In this document: positions 8,278-15,785 of the stretch, piece by piece
Position numbering within the stretch: the stretch's first letter is position 1
Layout: the number at the start of each line of letters is the position of its first letter
IMG/VR virus record: IMGVR_UViG_3300037200_000291
Location: 1 to 22,678 of that record
DNA from: a virus
DNA: 22,678 bases
Direction: 5' to 3' (one strand)
Made by a program: the position numbers and the translations under genes
Notes under the pieces: generated by a model
What the model saw: the letters and a program-made list of their open reading frames with translations, nothing else
Database searches by the model: none
Told to the model about the DNA's origin: nothing

Positions 8278-8643
8278 TCACTGGACCTGGACCTGTCCGC
8301 CGACAAGGACGGGAATTTCCGGCGAATCGGTCACCTTGATGTAGATGATGTACGTGCCGACGCCGAGAGTTATCGTCCCAGAGGGACCGACCAGGCACTG
8401 GGCGGAGTACGGGTACAGCACATTCGTGCTCTCCGTGACCCAGGAGCCGCTCACCCAGTCCGCGTTCTGCGGGACCTGCGTGGGTGTAGGCATGAAAGCA
8501 AATTGAACTGCATCCCCGGTCGGATTGTAGGCAACCCCCGCCTTGGTAACTGAGACGGGAATGAAGATGTACTCCGTCGCGAGCTGACTCAGCCCTATGG
8601 AGGCGTAATTGCCCACATTCCACTCCATCCAGGGTCCGCTCAT
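8278..8643 (-). CDS. Small beta-rich virion-associated protein
   Basis: A 121-residue protein. The ATG (8643-8641) shares its A with the TGA of the preceding gene (TGATG), a classic coupled start; a GTG 42 bases upstream would add 14 residues inside that gene and is less likely. It is strand-rich, with YIFIPVSVTKAGVAYNPTGD, VQFAFMPTP, SGTITLGVGTYIIYIKVTD and an ending SPEIPVLVGGQVQVQ. This looks like an immunoglobulin-like or fibre-associated fold, and similar small proteins often sit between fibre genes in actinophages. No catalytic motif, signal peptide or membrane segment is seen. A structural or chaperone role in the fibre complex is inferred from its position between the PhoD-like protein and the tailspike. 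The specific function is not recognised. Confidence 0.75.
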   Translation of the reverse strand: MSGPWMEWNVGNYASIGLSQLATEYIFIPVSVTKAGVAYNPTGDAVQFAFMPTPTQVPQNADWVSGSWVTESTNVLYPYSAQCLVGPSGTITLGVGTYIIYIKVTDSPEIPVLVGGQVQVQ

Positions 8644-10835
8644 CACGGGACTGCCCACTGTGTTTTCACGTTTCCCGCTTTCCACTGGGAATACGGAATC
8701 CCCGTATCGAAAACCAGCGAGCGGAGGACCAGCGGTACTACCGGACCCCCGGGACCGCTCCGCACCGAGCCCTTACGGAACAGGTCGGATGACCGGGCGG
8801 CATTCCCGACGGATCCCTGCAGGGGGTAGACGGGAGGTCCGCTGGCGCTGAACATATCGGTCTGGGTTACCTGCGCGAGCTGGTTGACGGCATCCCAGCC
8901 CTGGAAGTTCACGCTGATCGCGGACCCGCTGTCGGTGACGGTAACCCGCCCGTACTGCCTGCATTCCCCGTTGGAGTTATTGTAATAGCTGGTAAATGTC
9001 TGGGGATTATAGGTAGCTGCCCCGGTCTGCCGCATCGGGGCGGCGCAGTACACCGGGAACCTTCCGCCGCCATTTGCCGCTGAATTACCTGCAGTAGACA
9101 CGGCTACGCCGTGAAAGTCCCCGTGGATCAGCAGGACGTTCCGCATCGTTGACCAGGACTCGACCATGTAGTTTACGATCGCAGCGCGCTCGGTCTGGTA
9201 AGACCACCATTTGCCCAGCTCGTCATCTTGTCCGATAGTGGGGACAATAGTGCCGAGCCACTGCGTGTCAGTGACAATGATCTTCAGCAGTTCCGGCTCG
9301 ATAAGCTGCGCCTGAAGCCATGCTAGCTGAGTGGCGCCGAGCATCGTCTTGGAGGAGTTGTCCGTGTTCGCGCCGGGAGAACGGTCGATATTGCGGATGT
9401 CCAGCATGATGAACCGGACCCGCCCTTGCACCCATGACTGGCACAGCGAGTGAACCGGGTTGTTTGCCGCGTCACCGAGGGTGCCCTGCGGGAAAATCTC
9501 CTGCGCCGCGACAAGATTCGCCGCGGTCCACAGGTTATCGGAGTCGTCGTTGACGCCGCCTGCGGTAGTGGTGCTGTCGTGGTTGGACCGGCAGTAGTAC
9601 CCCCACGCCTGGCGGGTGATCGGCTCCATTCCGTAATACCAGGTCTGAGCTTCGTATGTCCCGATCTGGCTGGGCTGGTCAGTGAACGTGGGGTTCTGGT
9701 AGCCGTAGTCCCCCGTGAAGACGTTCAGGTCCGCGCCCCACGCGATCCAGTCGTTCAGTGCAGTATCGGGACCGGGGGTCTCATCAGCGGTATTCACGCA
9801 GCTTGCGATGGCGAACGTGAACGACTGCGCCGAGCCGGGAGTGGCGAGGGTCTTAACGGTCCCCACGCTGCCAACGAGAGCCTCAGTGCCCCCGGGCGGA
9901 GTGTCGGCGAGCTGGCAGTAGTACCGGGTGAACGGGTTCAGCCCGGTCACGGCATGACTGACGTAGCCATACTGGTCCGGGGTCTGAGCGGAGACGTAGG
10001 TGACGTTCTGGGTGAGCCCGGAGTTAGTGGCGACTTTCAGCCGCAGGCTCGTCCCCCCGACCGGCTTGGAGATCACGTGGAACCCGCTCGGGGTGGGTCC
10101 GCCGCAGATCATCTGCTGGACGATCGCGCCGGGTCCGATGTACCCGGAAACTGATGCCGCGATGTCGTCCATGTAGTAGGTCATGCCGGTAACGCCCGTC
10201 GATGACGGACCGAACCGGACCTGAGTGATAGCGCCGCCGAGCGTGTTCAGGTTCGCCCCGGAGGTCTGCGTCTCGGTCGGGGTGGTGCTGTCCGGGGAGT
10301 CGAACAGCTTCACTTCCATCTGCCCGGTGCTGGCATTGGAGGTGACGTAGCCCTCGACGCGGTACCAGGCGCTGAGCGGGACGGTATTCGTGGTGGTGAT
10401 GATCACGGTCCCGGCGGCGTTGCGCATGCTCAGCGTGCCGCTGGCGTTGATGATCAGGTCACCGGCGCGTGACCCGCCGACGTTCAGCAGGCACAGCTGG
10501 TGCACCGACGCCGGATTGGCGGCCTGGTACAGGTAGATCCGGAACCAGGTCTGCGCCGCCGGATTGCCGAGCAGTCCGGAACTATTCCACATCAGGTAGC
10601 ATGCTGCCGTGGACGGCGTATACACCTGGCAGGATAGGCTGCCGGAATGCGCGACCGTGTTGCTGTAGGTGAGAGTGCTCGCGCCGCTAACCGACACGCT
10701 GTCGAACAGCATCCCGTCCGCGGTGCCGAGGCTGGCGTACGTCGGACCGCCGCTGCCCGGTCCCGCGGGGATGGCGATGCCGCTGGTGCCGCCCTCGAAA
10801 CAGCAGGCTAGGACCGGCTGGGTGTCGATAGCCAT
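8643..10835 (-). CDS. LamG-like + PhoD-like metallophosphodiesterase virion protein
   Basis: A 730-residue protein. Residues 1-235 form a LamG/concanavalin-like sandwich (QTWFRIYLYQ, AWYRVEGYV, TPTETQTSGANLNT, YYMDDIAAS, GYIGPG) clearly paralogous to the 374-residue protein upstream in the operon. Residues about 245-335 look fibronectin-III-like (TGLNPFTRYYCQLADT). Residues about 337-650 resemble the PhoD-like phosphatase/phosphodiesterase family (Pfam PhoD), with FAIASC (341-346), GDYGYQ (375-380), RSNHD (416-420), ATQLAWLQAQL (501-511) and HGDFHG (571-576), the metal-binding landmarks of that family. The C-terminal 80 residues are Pro/Gly-rich. PhoD enzymes cleave phosphodiesters and in Bacillus act on teichoic acid, so a virion enzyme against phosphodiester-linked wall polymers is a reasonable inference. 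There is no signal peptide, as expected for a virion part. The start lies 7 bases after the preceding stop and is probably translationally coupled. Confidence 0.85.
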   Translation of the reverse strand: MAIDTQPVLACCFEGGTSGIAIPAGPGSGGPTYASLGTADGMLFDSVSVSGASTLTYSNTVAHSGSLSCQVYTPSTAACYLMWNSSGLLGNPAAQTWFRIYLYQAANPASVHQLCLLNVGGSRAGDLIINASGTLSMRNAAGTVIITTTNTVPLSAWYRVEGYVTSNASTGQMEVKLFDSPDSTTPTETQTSGANLNTLGGAITQVRFGPSSTGVTGMTYYMDDIAASVSGYIGPGAIVQQMICGGPTPSGFHVISKPVGGTSLRLKVATNSGLTQNVTYVSAQTPDQYGYVSHAVTGLNPFTRYYCQLADTPPGGTEALVGSVGTVKTLATPGSAQSFTFAIASCVNTADETPGPDTALNDWIAWGADLNVFTGDYGYQNPTFTDQPSQIGTYEAQTWYYGMEPITRQAWGYYCRSNHDSTTTAGGVNDDSDNLWTAANLVAAQEIFPQGTLGDAANNPVHSLCQSWVQGRVRFIMLDIRNIDRSPGANTDNSSKTMLGATQLAWLQAQLIEPELLKIIVTDTQWLGTIVPTIGQDDELGKWWSYQTERAAIVNYMVESWSTMRNVLLIHGDFHGVAVSTAGNSAANGGGRFPVYCAAPMRQTGAATYNPQTFTSYYNNSNGECRQYGRVTVTDSGSAISVNFQGWDAVNQLAQVTQTDMFSASGPPVYPLQGSVGNAARSSDLFRKGSVRSGPGGPVVPLVLRSLVFDTGIPYSQWKAGNVKTQWAVP

Positions 10836-10842
10836 CTGTTAG

Positions 10843-11127
10843 CTACGCCGGGCTGCTGACGATCCAGCTCAGCGTCGTGGCGGTAGCCCCGGCGACGGCA
10901 TTGACCGTGCCCCCGGGGGATTTCACGTAGGTGGCATAGGTGATCGCGCGTCCCGGGTCGAGGATGTACCCGTTGGAAGTGGAAGCAGCACCGCTCCCCA
11001 CTGCCACGTACGCAGTACTCGCACTCACGGTCCCGCTGTTGATAGTGACCACCGCGGGACCCGGGGGCATGTAGAAGAGAACAGTGCTGACAGTCCCGAT
11101 GGTCGCCTGTCCGGTAACAAGGGGCAT
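10843..11127 (-). CDS. Small beta-rich structural protein
   Basis: A 94-residue protein with an ATG 5 bases after an AAGGAC ribosome site. It is almost entirely Ala/Gly/Ser/Thr/Val beta-strand sequence: TVSTVLFYMPPGPAVVTINS, TAYVAVGSGAASTSNGYIL, ATTLSWIVSSPA. It has no Cys, no membrane helix and no catalytic motif. The pattern (a strand pair, then ASTSNGYILDPGRAI, then a closing strand) resembles the small head-fibre or tip proteins of actinophages, which carry repeated beta units. Its position between two LamG-containing proteins points to a virion surface component. I cannot assign it further. Confidence 0.7.
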   Translation of the reverse strand: MPLVTGQATIGTVSTVLFYMPPGPAVVTINSGTVSASTAYVAVGSGAASTSNGYILDPGRAITYATYVKSPGGTVNAVAGATATTLSWIVSSPA

Positions 11128-11135
11128 ACGTGTCC

Positions 11136-12260
11136 TTACATCGAGACGAAGGTTGTGAGAATGCTCGGGAGCGCGCTGGTGTCACTCGGCGGAGCAGCAG
11201 GCGGCGGGGGCGTTGGCGGAATCGGCGGCACGTACCGCGGGGTGCTCCGCTGACTCGGTATCCGGGAGCCGCCGATGATACGACCGGGGATGACGGCACG
11301 GACGGGCTTTGTCTGCGGGTAGATGATCGCGGTGTTGGAAGGTCCGAGATAGCCGGTGCTGGAGAGCCCGACATCATCCATCCAGAACGGACCGACGTTT
11401 GCGACAGCGGTAATTGGACCGAAGTTATATGCAGTCGGGTTTACTGAGGAGGTGTTCAGGTTCGCCGCCGAGGTGTGGGTCTCGGTGGGGACAATTGAGT
11501 CCATCGAGCCGTACAGCGTTGCCGATACCTGGCCGACGGTAGCCGAGGCGACGATGAAGCCCTCGACCCGGAACCACCGGTTCAGGGGAATCGAGTTCGA
11601 GAACGTGACGAAGGTCGTGCCGGTGCTGCTGTAGCTGACTAGCAGCTTGCCGCTGGTAGTCACGAACAGGCTGCTGACAGCAGTGCTGCCGCCGCTTGTG
11701 CAGCTCCATATCTTGTGCTGATTGGTCGGGTTTACGGTGAAATACGCATACAGCCGGAACCACATCTGGCTTACGCTCGGAGCCAGTCCGCTGGTGTTCC
11801 ACTGGTTATACGAAGCGGCCGACGCTCCCGTGGCAATTTCATTAGCCAGGAGACCGTGCGCGACGTACGTGTTATCGAAAACATCGGTGGCGCCAGTGCC
11901 GGGACCTATAGCATCAAAGGCATTGCCCGAGCTGCCCCCGGTGTTGATGACGAGGAGCTGGAGATCGACCACGCCCCCGGTCGCGACCGTCCCGGTGGCG
12001 GAGCCGCTAAGGTAGGCGCACCCGGTGAACGTGTTCCCGGAAACACCCGTGTACGTGATTAGCGCAGTGGTTGACCCGGACGCCGCGACGAAAAGCGTCT
12101 GCGTTCCCGAGGTCGGGTAACCCGCGGTACTGGCGACGGCGAGAACCCCGGCACTCGGGAAAGACCAGGATGCGATGGTGCTGATCTCGCCGCCGTTGCT
12201 CCCGGACGCGACGGTGGTGGGAGCGGCGCCGCCCTCAAAGGAGTTGGTCAGGATCGTCAT
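11136..12260 (-). CDS. LamG-like virion surface protein
   Basis: A 374-residue protein whose ATG overlaps the preceding stop by four bases (ATGA). After about 30 residues comes a phage attachment-type beta module (about 32-98: LAVASTAGYPTSGTQTLFV, ALITYTGVSGNTFTGC, GTVATGGVV). A LamG/concanavalin-like domain follows (about 105-310) with QMWFRLYAYF, RWFRVEGFI, PTETHTSAANLNT, FWMDDVGLS and GYLGPS. The tail (315-374) is basic then Pro-rich (PPIPPTPPPPAAPP), suggesting a flexible linker. The LamG region aligns by eye, motif for motif, with residues 90-235 of the 730-residue PhoD-like protein, so one derives from duplication of the other. LamG folds generally bind carbohydrate, so a receptor-binding or decoration role is inferred. 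Confidence 0.8.
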   Translation of the reverse strand: MTILTNSFEGGAAPTTVASGSNGGEISTIASWSFPSAGVLAVASTAGYPTSGTQTLFVAASGSTTALITYTGVSGNTFTGCAYLSGSATGTVATGGVVDLQLLVINTGGSSGNAFDAIGPGTGATDVFDNTYVAHGLLANEIATGASAASYNQWNTSGLAPSVSQMWFRLYAYFTVNPTNQHKIWSCTSGGSTAVSSLFVTTSGKLLVSYSSTGTTFVTFSNSIPLNRWFRVEGFIVASATVGQVSATLYGSMDSIVPTETHTSAANLNTSSVNPTAYNFGPITAVANVGPFWMDDVGLSSTGYLGPSNTAIIYPQTKPVRAVIPGRIIGGSRIPSQRSTPRYVPPIPPTPPPPAAPPSDTSALPSILTTFVSM

Positions 12261-13753
12261 GGCATGCCACCCGGGGGATTCCTGTAGCCGGAGCGTCTCC
12301 GGGACTTGTGGATGTGCTCCCGGAGCTTCAGGAACACCCTGCGGTGCAGCGGCACCTCATCCCCCAGCCCGGGGGGACCGCCCAGCCATCTCCCGTCATC
12401 CGGGGGAATGGTCAGCCCCAGCCGGGTATTCGCGACCCAGATGGCATAGCTGTTCCCGGGAACGGCATAGAGAGTTCCCCGGGAAACCAGGTCAAGGTAA
12501 TCCAGGTAGTACACCGGGACATGCCCTATGTAGGTCCAGTACTCATACACCACGGGACTGAGGTCCGCGTCATACGGGATTCCCGGGCGGATCGTCCCGG
12601 GCTGCATCAGCCCGGGAGTCCCGGAGACGAATTCCGAGGTGACGACCGGGGTGGGAGGAGGAGGGACCGGTCCCGGGGGAGTCATGTACGGGGGGGGCGT
12701 GAAGCTGACTGACCCCCCGGAAGGACGACGCCAGGGACGCTTTGCCTGAGCAGGACGGGTCGCCTGCCGGAAAGCCGGACCCTTGGTAGGATTCCGGGGT
12801 GCGGAGCCCTTATTGCTTCCGAGGTGCCCTCTCGGGGGCAGGCTCGGGCGGATTCTCGCAGGAGAGGTCTTCTGCTGAAAAGCCGGACCCTTGGTGGGGT
12901 TCTTTACCGGGCTGCTCTGGCTGATCTCGGTGCGACCCCGGAGGAGAGGCTGCTGCGGGAGCTTTGCCCGGACCGCCTGCACCATCGGACGGAAAGCCGG
13001 ACCCGAGGTGATGGTATGCGGGACCGAGGACGCGGACTTGTAGGTGCGACCCGCCCGGAACGCCGCCGGGGTCCTTGCCTTAACCGCCTGGAGCGGGACC
13101 TGCACCGCGGGGGACGCCGGGACCTGCGCGACCCAGACGCTTGCCCGGTCGTAGGTGGTATTAGCGAGCTGGGTCCAGGTAAGGTCCAGGGTGTCACTGA
13201 CGGTTACGGTCAGCGTTCCCGAGCCGGTGCCGTTGTTCGAGACCACCGCGACGAGAAGACTTCCCCCGGGAGGAGAGAAGCTCGCGGTGCTGATCGTGGT
13301 CGCGGTGGTGGTGTTCTTGCCTGCCGGGGAACTCGGGTCCTCCGCGAGGGTCGTCGCTGCGAGGATCTCCGCGGCAGCCCAGATCAGGTTGCCCGTGGTC
13401 TCCGCGGGGGCTGATGCGCCTACCGTGACCGGGGTGGCTGCTGTTGTCGTTCCTGTACTGCGGAAGGTGCCGAAGGTGTCCCCGTCACCCGCGTACAGCA
13501 CGTTCTGGCTGAACGTGGTGCTGCCGTTCGCGGTGAAAGCGGTTGCTGCCGCGACGTTGGTGACAGCCCCGTAGACCCAGCTTCCGGTGGCTGTCGGGGT
13601 GATAGCCAGCTGGGGGGTGGTGATGCTGGTGCTCGCGTCCTGCGTCCCGTTCTGGGCTGCGGCAGCCAGTGCCCCGGTGAGGACCTTGACGGTGAGGATG
13701 ATCCCGTCATCGGTGCCGGTTCCGCCCTGGGAGGCGGTGACGGTCAGGGACAT
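12257..13753 (-). CDS. Virion protein with beta domains and basic Pro-rich repeats
   Basis: A 498-residue protein. Residues 1-210 are Thr/Ala/Gly-rich beta sequence in two halves (SWVYGAVTNVAAATAF, GNLIWAAAEI, then GSLLVAVVSNNGTGSGTLTV, LTWTQLANTTYDRASVWVA). Residues about 221-348 hold three and a half copies of a roughly 36-residue basic unit with GPAFRP, GPAFQQ, GPAFRQ and AVKAR, AVRAK, PAQAK. The unit edges are near 221, 257, 295 and 331. A Pro stretch (352-370) leads to a C-terminal domain with YEYWTYIGHVPVYYLDYLDL and a basic end (HIHKSRRRSGYRN). The gene overlaps the next by ATGA. Similar basic repeats occur on structural proteins of actinophages; a role as a flexible spacer or DNA/wall contact is speculation. 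Its ribosome site is weak (GAGG about 13 bases upstream). Confidence 0.75.
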   Translation of the reverse strand: MSLTVTASQGGTGTDDGIILTVKVLTGALAAAAQNGTQDASTSITTPQLAITPTATGSWVYGAVTNVAAATAFTANGSTTFSQNVLYAGDGDTFGTFRSTGTTTAATPVTVGASAPAETTGNLIWAAAEILAATTLAEDPSSPAGKNTTTATTISTASFSPPGGSLLVAVVSNNGTGSGTLTVTVSDTLDLTWTQLANTTYDRASVWVAQVPASPAVQVPLQAVKARTPAAFRAGRTYKSASSVPHTITSGPAFRPMVQAVRAKLPQQPLLRGRTEISQSSPVKNPTKGPAFQQKTSPARIRPSLPPRGHLGSNKGSAPRNPTKGPAFRQATRPAQAKRPWRRPSGGSVSFTPPPYMTPPGPVPPPPTPVVTSEFVSGTPGLMQPGTIRPGIPYDADLSPVVYEYWTYIGHVPVYYLDYLDLVSRGTLYAVPGNSYAIWVANTRLGLTIPPDDGRWLGGPPGLGDEVPLHRRVFLKLREHIHKSRRRSGYRNPPGGMP

Positions 13754-13800
13754 GACGACATCACCGCCTCGCCAGGGTTATCGGGACCCCCCTTGAGGGA

Positions 13801-14328
13801 TTACTCAGAGATGACGAGTTCAGCCAGCAGGTTCACCGCGGAGGTGGACCCGGCTGCGCCCAGCTCGTAGGTGAGCGCCAGGGTGCCCTGCCCGGGACCG
13901 ACGTTGACCTCGAAGCCGGGGGTGAACCACTCGCCCCAGTTCGCCCCGGCGGTGCAGGGGACGGTCTGGGACCAGACGACCCCGGCAGGGGTCGGGAAGG
14001 TGCCCGTGCCTGATCCGTTCGCCGTGGAGAAGTACCACGTGGAGACAGCCGCGGTCGTGGACTGGCTCACCGGGGCTGCGGTCGCGGTACCCACGACAAT
14101 CGGGGTCACGGTGCCCGAGGCCCGGCGTAGCCTGAAAGTGATCGTGCCATTGCTGGGATAAGACGCCGAGGAACCGCTGTAAGTGCCGACACGAATAGCA
14201 CTCACATTGAATTCTGACGCCGTCTGACCATAGAGCAGCACATATTCTGTGCCAAGCACGCCGCCAGTCCCGATGCTAATACCGGTGGCGACGTTGCAAT
14301 CGACATTGTAACTTCTTGCCACTGCCAT
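13801..14328 (-). CDS. Beta-rich head/tail decoration-like protein
   Basis: A 175-residue protein. I choose the ATG at 14328 because AGAGAGG lies about 8 bases upstream; a start 15 codons further up would fall in the hairpin that precedes this site. The protein is a mixed beta sandwich: MAVARSYNVDCNVATGISIG, EYVLLYGQTASEFNVSAIRV, GTITFRLRRASG, STWYFSTANG, WGEWFTPGFEVNVGPGQGTL, LTYELGAAGST. There is no signal peptide or membrane segment. It heads the surface-protein block and has the best ribosome site there, which fits a product needed in many copies. A decoration or fibre-base role is inferred from context; I recognise no named family. Confidence 0.72.
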   Translation of the reverse strand: MAVARSYNVDCNVATGISIGTGGVLGTEYVLLYGQTASEFNVSAIRVGTYSGSSASYPSNGTITFRLRRASGTVTPIVVGTATAAPVSQSTTAAVSTWYFSTANGSGTGTFPTPAGVVWSQTVPCTAGANWGEWFTPGFEVNVGPGQGTLALTYELGAAGSTSAVNLLAELVISE

Positions 14329-14345
14329 GATAATTACCTCTCTTA

Positions 14346-14374
14346 AATGCCGGAATTGGCGAATTCCCGGCATT
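14346..14374. terminator. Hairpin in front of the virion-surface block
   Basis: AATGCCGG (14346-14353) + AATT pairs with AATT + CCGGCATT (14367-14374), with one bulged base and a four-base loop, giving a 12-pair stem. On the minus strand it is followed at once by TAAGAGAGG, the ribosome site of the next gene, not by a U-run. It may be an imperfect terminator for the glycosyltransferase operon or an mRNA processing or stability element. Confidence 0.5.
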
Positions 14375-14387
14375 CACCGGGTATTGG

Positions 14388-15080
14388 TTAAACTGACTGC
14401 AGTGCGCGAATCTTCGCGATGTCATCAGCCATCCGGGTGCGGCGCCAGCTGAAATAGGCTTCGCGATCTGCCGGAATCTTCTTATTTGAGTCTGAATACG
14501 TCTTATCGGATGATGCTTTCCCGGTCGCCGGGTGGATGTGATCCACCGAGATAGCCCGGAGGTGCCTGATGCAGCCAGCACCCCAGCCGAGGTCAGCCCA
14601 TACGTTATCGACGTAGAAATGCTGCAACTCGGGGAGGCAGAACCAGCCGAGAGCCTTGACGATGTTGCTGCTGAGGCAGACCGCTTCCGGGATGTCCTCG
14701 CGGGTCCCGTCCCAGGGATAGCTCAGTCCCACGCCGCCCATCCGGATGATCCCGCTGATCAGGGACCTGTCCCAGACGGGGGTCATCGGGCAGTGATCGT
14801 CACCGAAAGATGCCAGGAAAGGATACTCATCAGCCCGGCGCACCGCGATCTCGTTGGTCCATTCCGCGAGACCCCGGCGCTTCCCTATCTCCAGGACGTC
14901 CCCGTCTGCCCCGGCTTTCCCGAAGACATACTCGTACTGGGCAAGCTCAGGGTCGTCATCATCAATCGCGACGTGAAGATGGGTTTTCAGCCCGCTTGTC
15001 TCGTGGATCGAATCCAGGAGACGGGCTATATTCCTCGGTCGCTCACGGCTCGGCGTGATGACCAGCAGGTCGCCCTTCAC
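14388..15080 (-). CDS. GT-A fold (family 2-like) glycosyltransferase
   Basis: A 230-residue protein with a GTG start that overlaps the methyltransferase stop (GTGA). The N-terminus LLVITPSRERPRNIARLLDS followed by HLHVAIDDDDPE (36-46) is the nucleotide-binding start of GT-A enzymes. FASFGDDHCP-like sequence (90-98, reading LASFGDDHCP) supplies the acidic metal/sugar-nucleotide motif. VDNVWADLGWGAGCIRHL (157-174) and VDHIHPATGK (179-188) are typical of phage glycosyltransferases of this size. Donor and acceptor are unknown. It closes a four-gene cassette with a family 4 glycosyltransferase and a methyltransferase, so building and capping a short glycan, perhaps on a virion protein, is the likeliest role. 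It is short but appears complete. Confidence 0.82.
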   Translation of the reverse strand: MKGDLLVITPSRERPRNIARLLDSIHETSGLKTHLHVAIDDDDPELAQYEYVFGKAGADGDVLEIGKRRGLAEWTNEIAVRRADEYPFLASFGDDHCPMTPVWDRSLISGIIRMGGVGLSYPWDGTREDIPEAVCLSSNIVKALGWFCLPELQHFYVDNVWADLGWGAGCIRHLRAISVDHIHPATGKASSDKTYSDSNKKIPADREAYFSWRRTRMADDIAKIRALQSV

Positions 15081-15655
15081 CAGGGTGCCTTAGTCACGTG
15101 CAGCGTCCCGGTGAGCCAGTCAGGACCCTCCGGGAAAACCTCGTCCAGGGCTTGATTGACGCCATCGATTCCCGCGACCGGGATATTGGGACCGGGATGC
15201 CCGTAGTCATGGCAGGCGATGAACCCGTCTTCGGCGACCAGTTGTTTCGCCCATTCGGCATCATGCTTAGCGCCCTGGTAGGAGTGATCGGCGTCGATGA
15301 AGACCAAGCCGAACTTCCTGCCCTGCGCAGCGAGCGCGGGAAGCGCGTCCTGGCTCGACTGCCGGACTATGGTCACGATACCGGAGACCCCGGCAGTCTC
15401 GACATTCACCAGCATTATGTCATGGGAGTTTGTCATGTTGTTGCTGTTGCAGGGCTGGTGAAAATCCACTGCCGTAACGCTTCGCGCACCGTGCCGTGCC
15501 ATCATGATCGCGGAGTAGCCGAATGCGGAGCCGACTTCAAGGCAGTCACGCCCCTCGGCAAGCCTGCCGAGGCAGTCAATCTCCTCAGCGGTAACCGAGG
15601 TGGAGATAAGAGGACCGTCCGGGGTGATTTTCACCCATTCCCACGGGTTAGACAT
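15077..15655 (-). CDS. Class I SAM-dependent methyltransferase
   Basis: A 192-residue protein from the ATG at 15655, which overlaps the preceding 45-residue gene by 8 bases; an ATG at 15691 would add 12 residues. Motif I is CLEVGSAFGYSA (38-49), followed by VTAVDFHQ (60-67). The post-motif acidic strand is LVFIDADHSYQGAKHDAEWA (117-136), and FIACHDYGHP (145-154) completes a pattern typical of the Methyltransf_24 and cephalosporin-hydroxylase-like families, which often modify sugars or small molecules. It lies between two glycosyltransferase genes in one overlapping operon, so O-methylation of the glycan they build is the natural inference. Nothing points to a DNA methylase: there is no DPPY-type motif or target-recognition domain. 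Confidence 0.85.
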   Translation of the reverse strand: MSNPWEWVKITPDGPLISTSVTAEEIDCLGRLAEGRDCLEVGSAFGYSAIMMARHGARSVTAVDFHQPCNSNNMTNSHDIMLVNVETAGVSGIVTIVRQSSQDALPALAAQGRKFGLVFIDADHSYQGAKHDAEWAKQLVAEDGFIACHDYGHPGPNIPVAGIDGVNQALDEVFPEGPDWLTGTLHVTKAPW

Positions 15656-15785
15656 TATCCTCTTGATCCTCTTCCTGATTCCATGGCTCATTCAGCCAGG
15701 CTTTGAGGTACGCTTCCCGGTGCCTGGGGTTGTCCCAGTCCAGCTCATCTTCATCCAGCAGTTTCTGGAGCCGGTGGTCGATCAT
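15648..15785 (-). CDS. Acidic 45-residue protein in glycosylation operon
   Basis: The ATG (15785-15783) overlaps the stop of the family 4 glycosyltransferase gene (ATGA), and the stop overlaps the methyltransferase start by 8 bases. The protein begins MIDHRLQKLLDEDELDWDN, continues PRHREAYLKAWLNEPWNQ and ends in an acidic tail. It is helical, rich in Trp and Glu/Asp, with no Cys and no membrane segment. Position alone suggests a partner of the flanking enzymes. Longer readings upstream run inside the glycosyltransferase gene in another frame and are not believable. Confidence 0.6.
   Translation of the reverse strand: MIDHRLQKLLDEDELDWDNPRHREAYLKAWLNEPWNQEEDQEDNV

Noticed and set aside
12404-13110. 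Repeated sequence considered as a CRISPR-like array
   Set aside because: The repeats are imperfect, contiguous and in frame, encoding a protein repeat without spacers.
15077-15655. DNA methyltransferase of a restriction-modification system
   Set aside because: Motifs fit small-molecule or sugar methyltransferases. There is no DPPY-type motif and no restriction partner.
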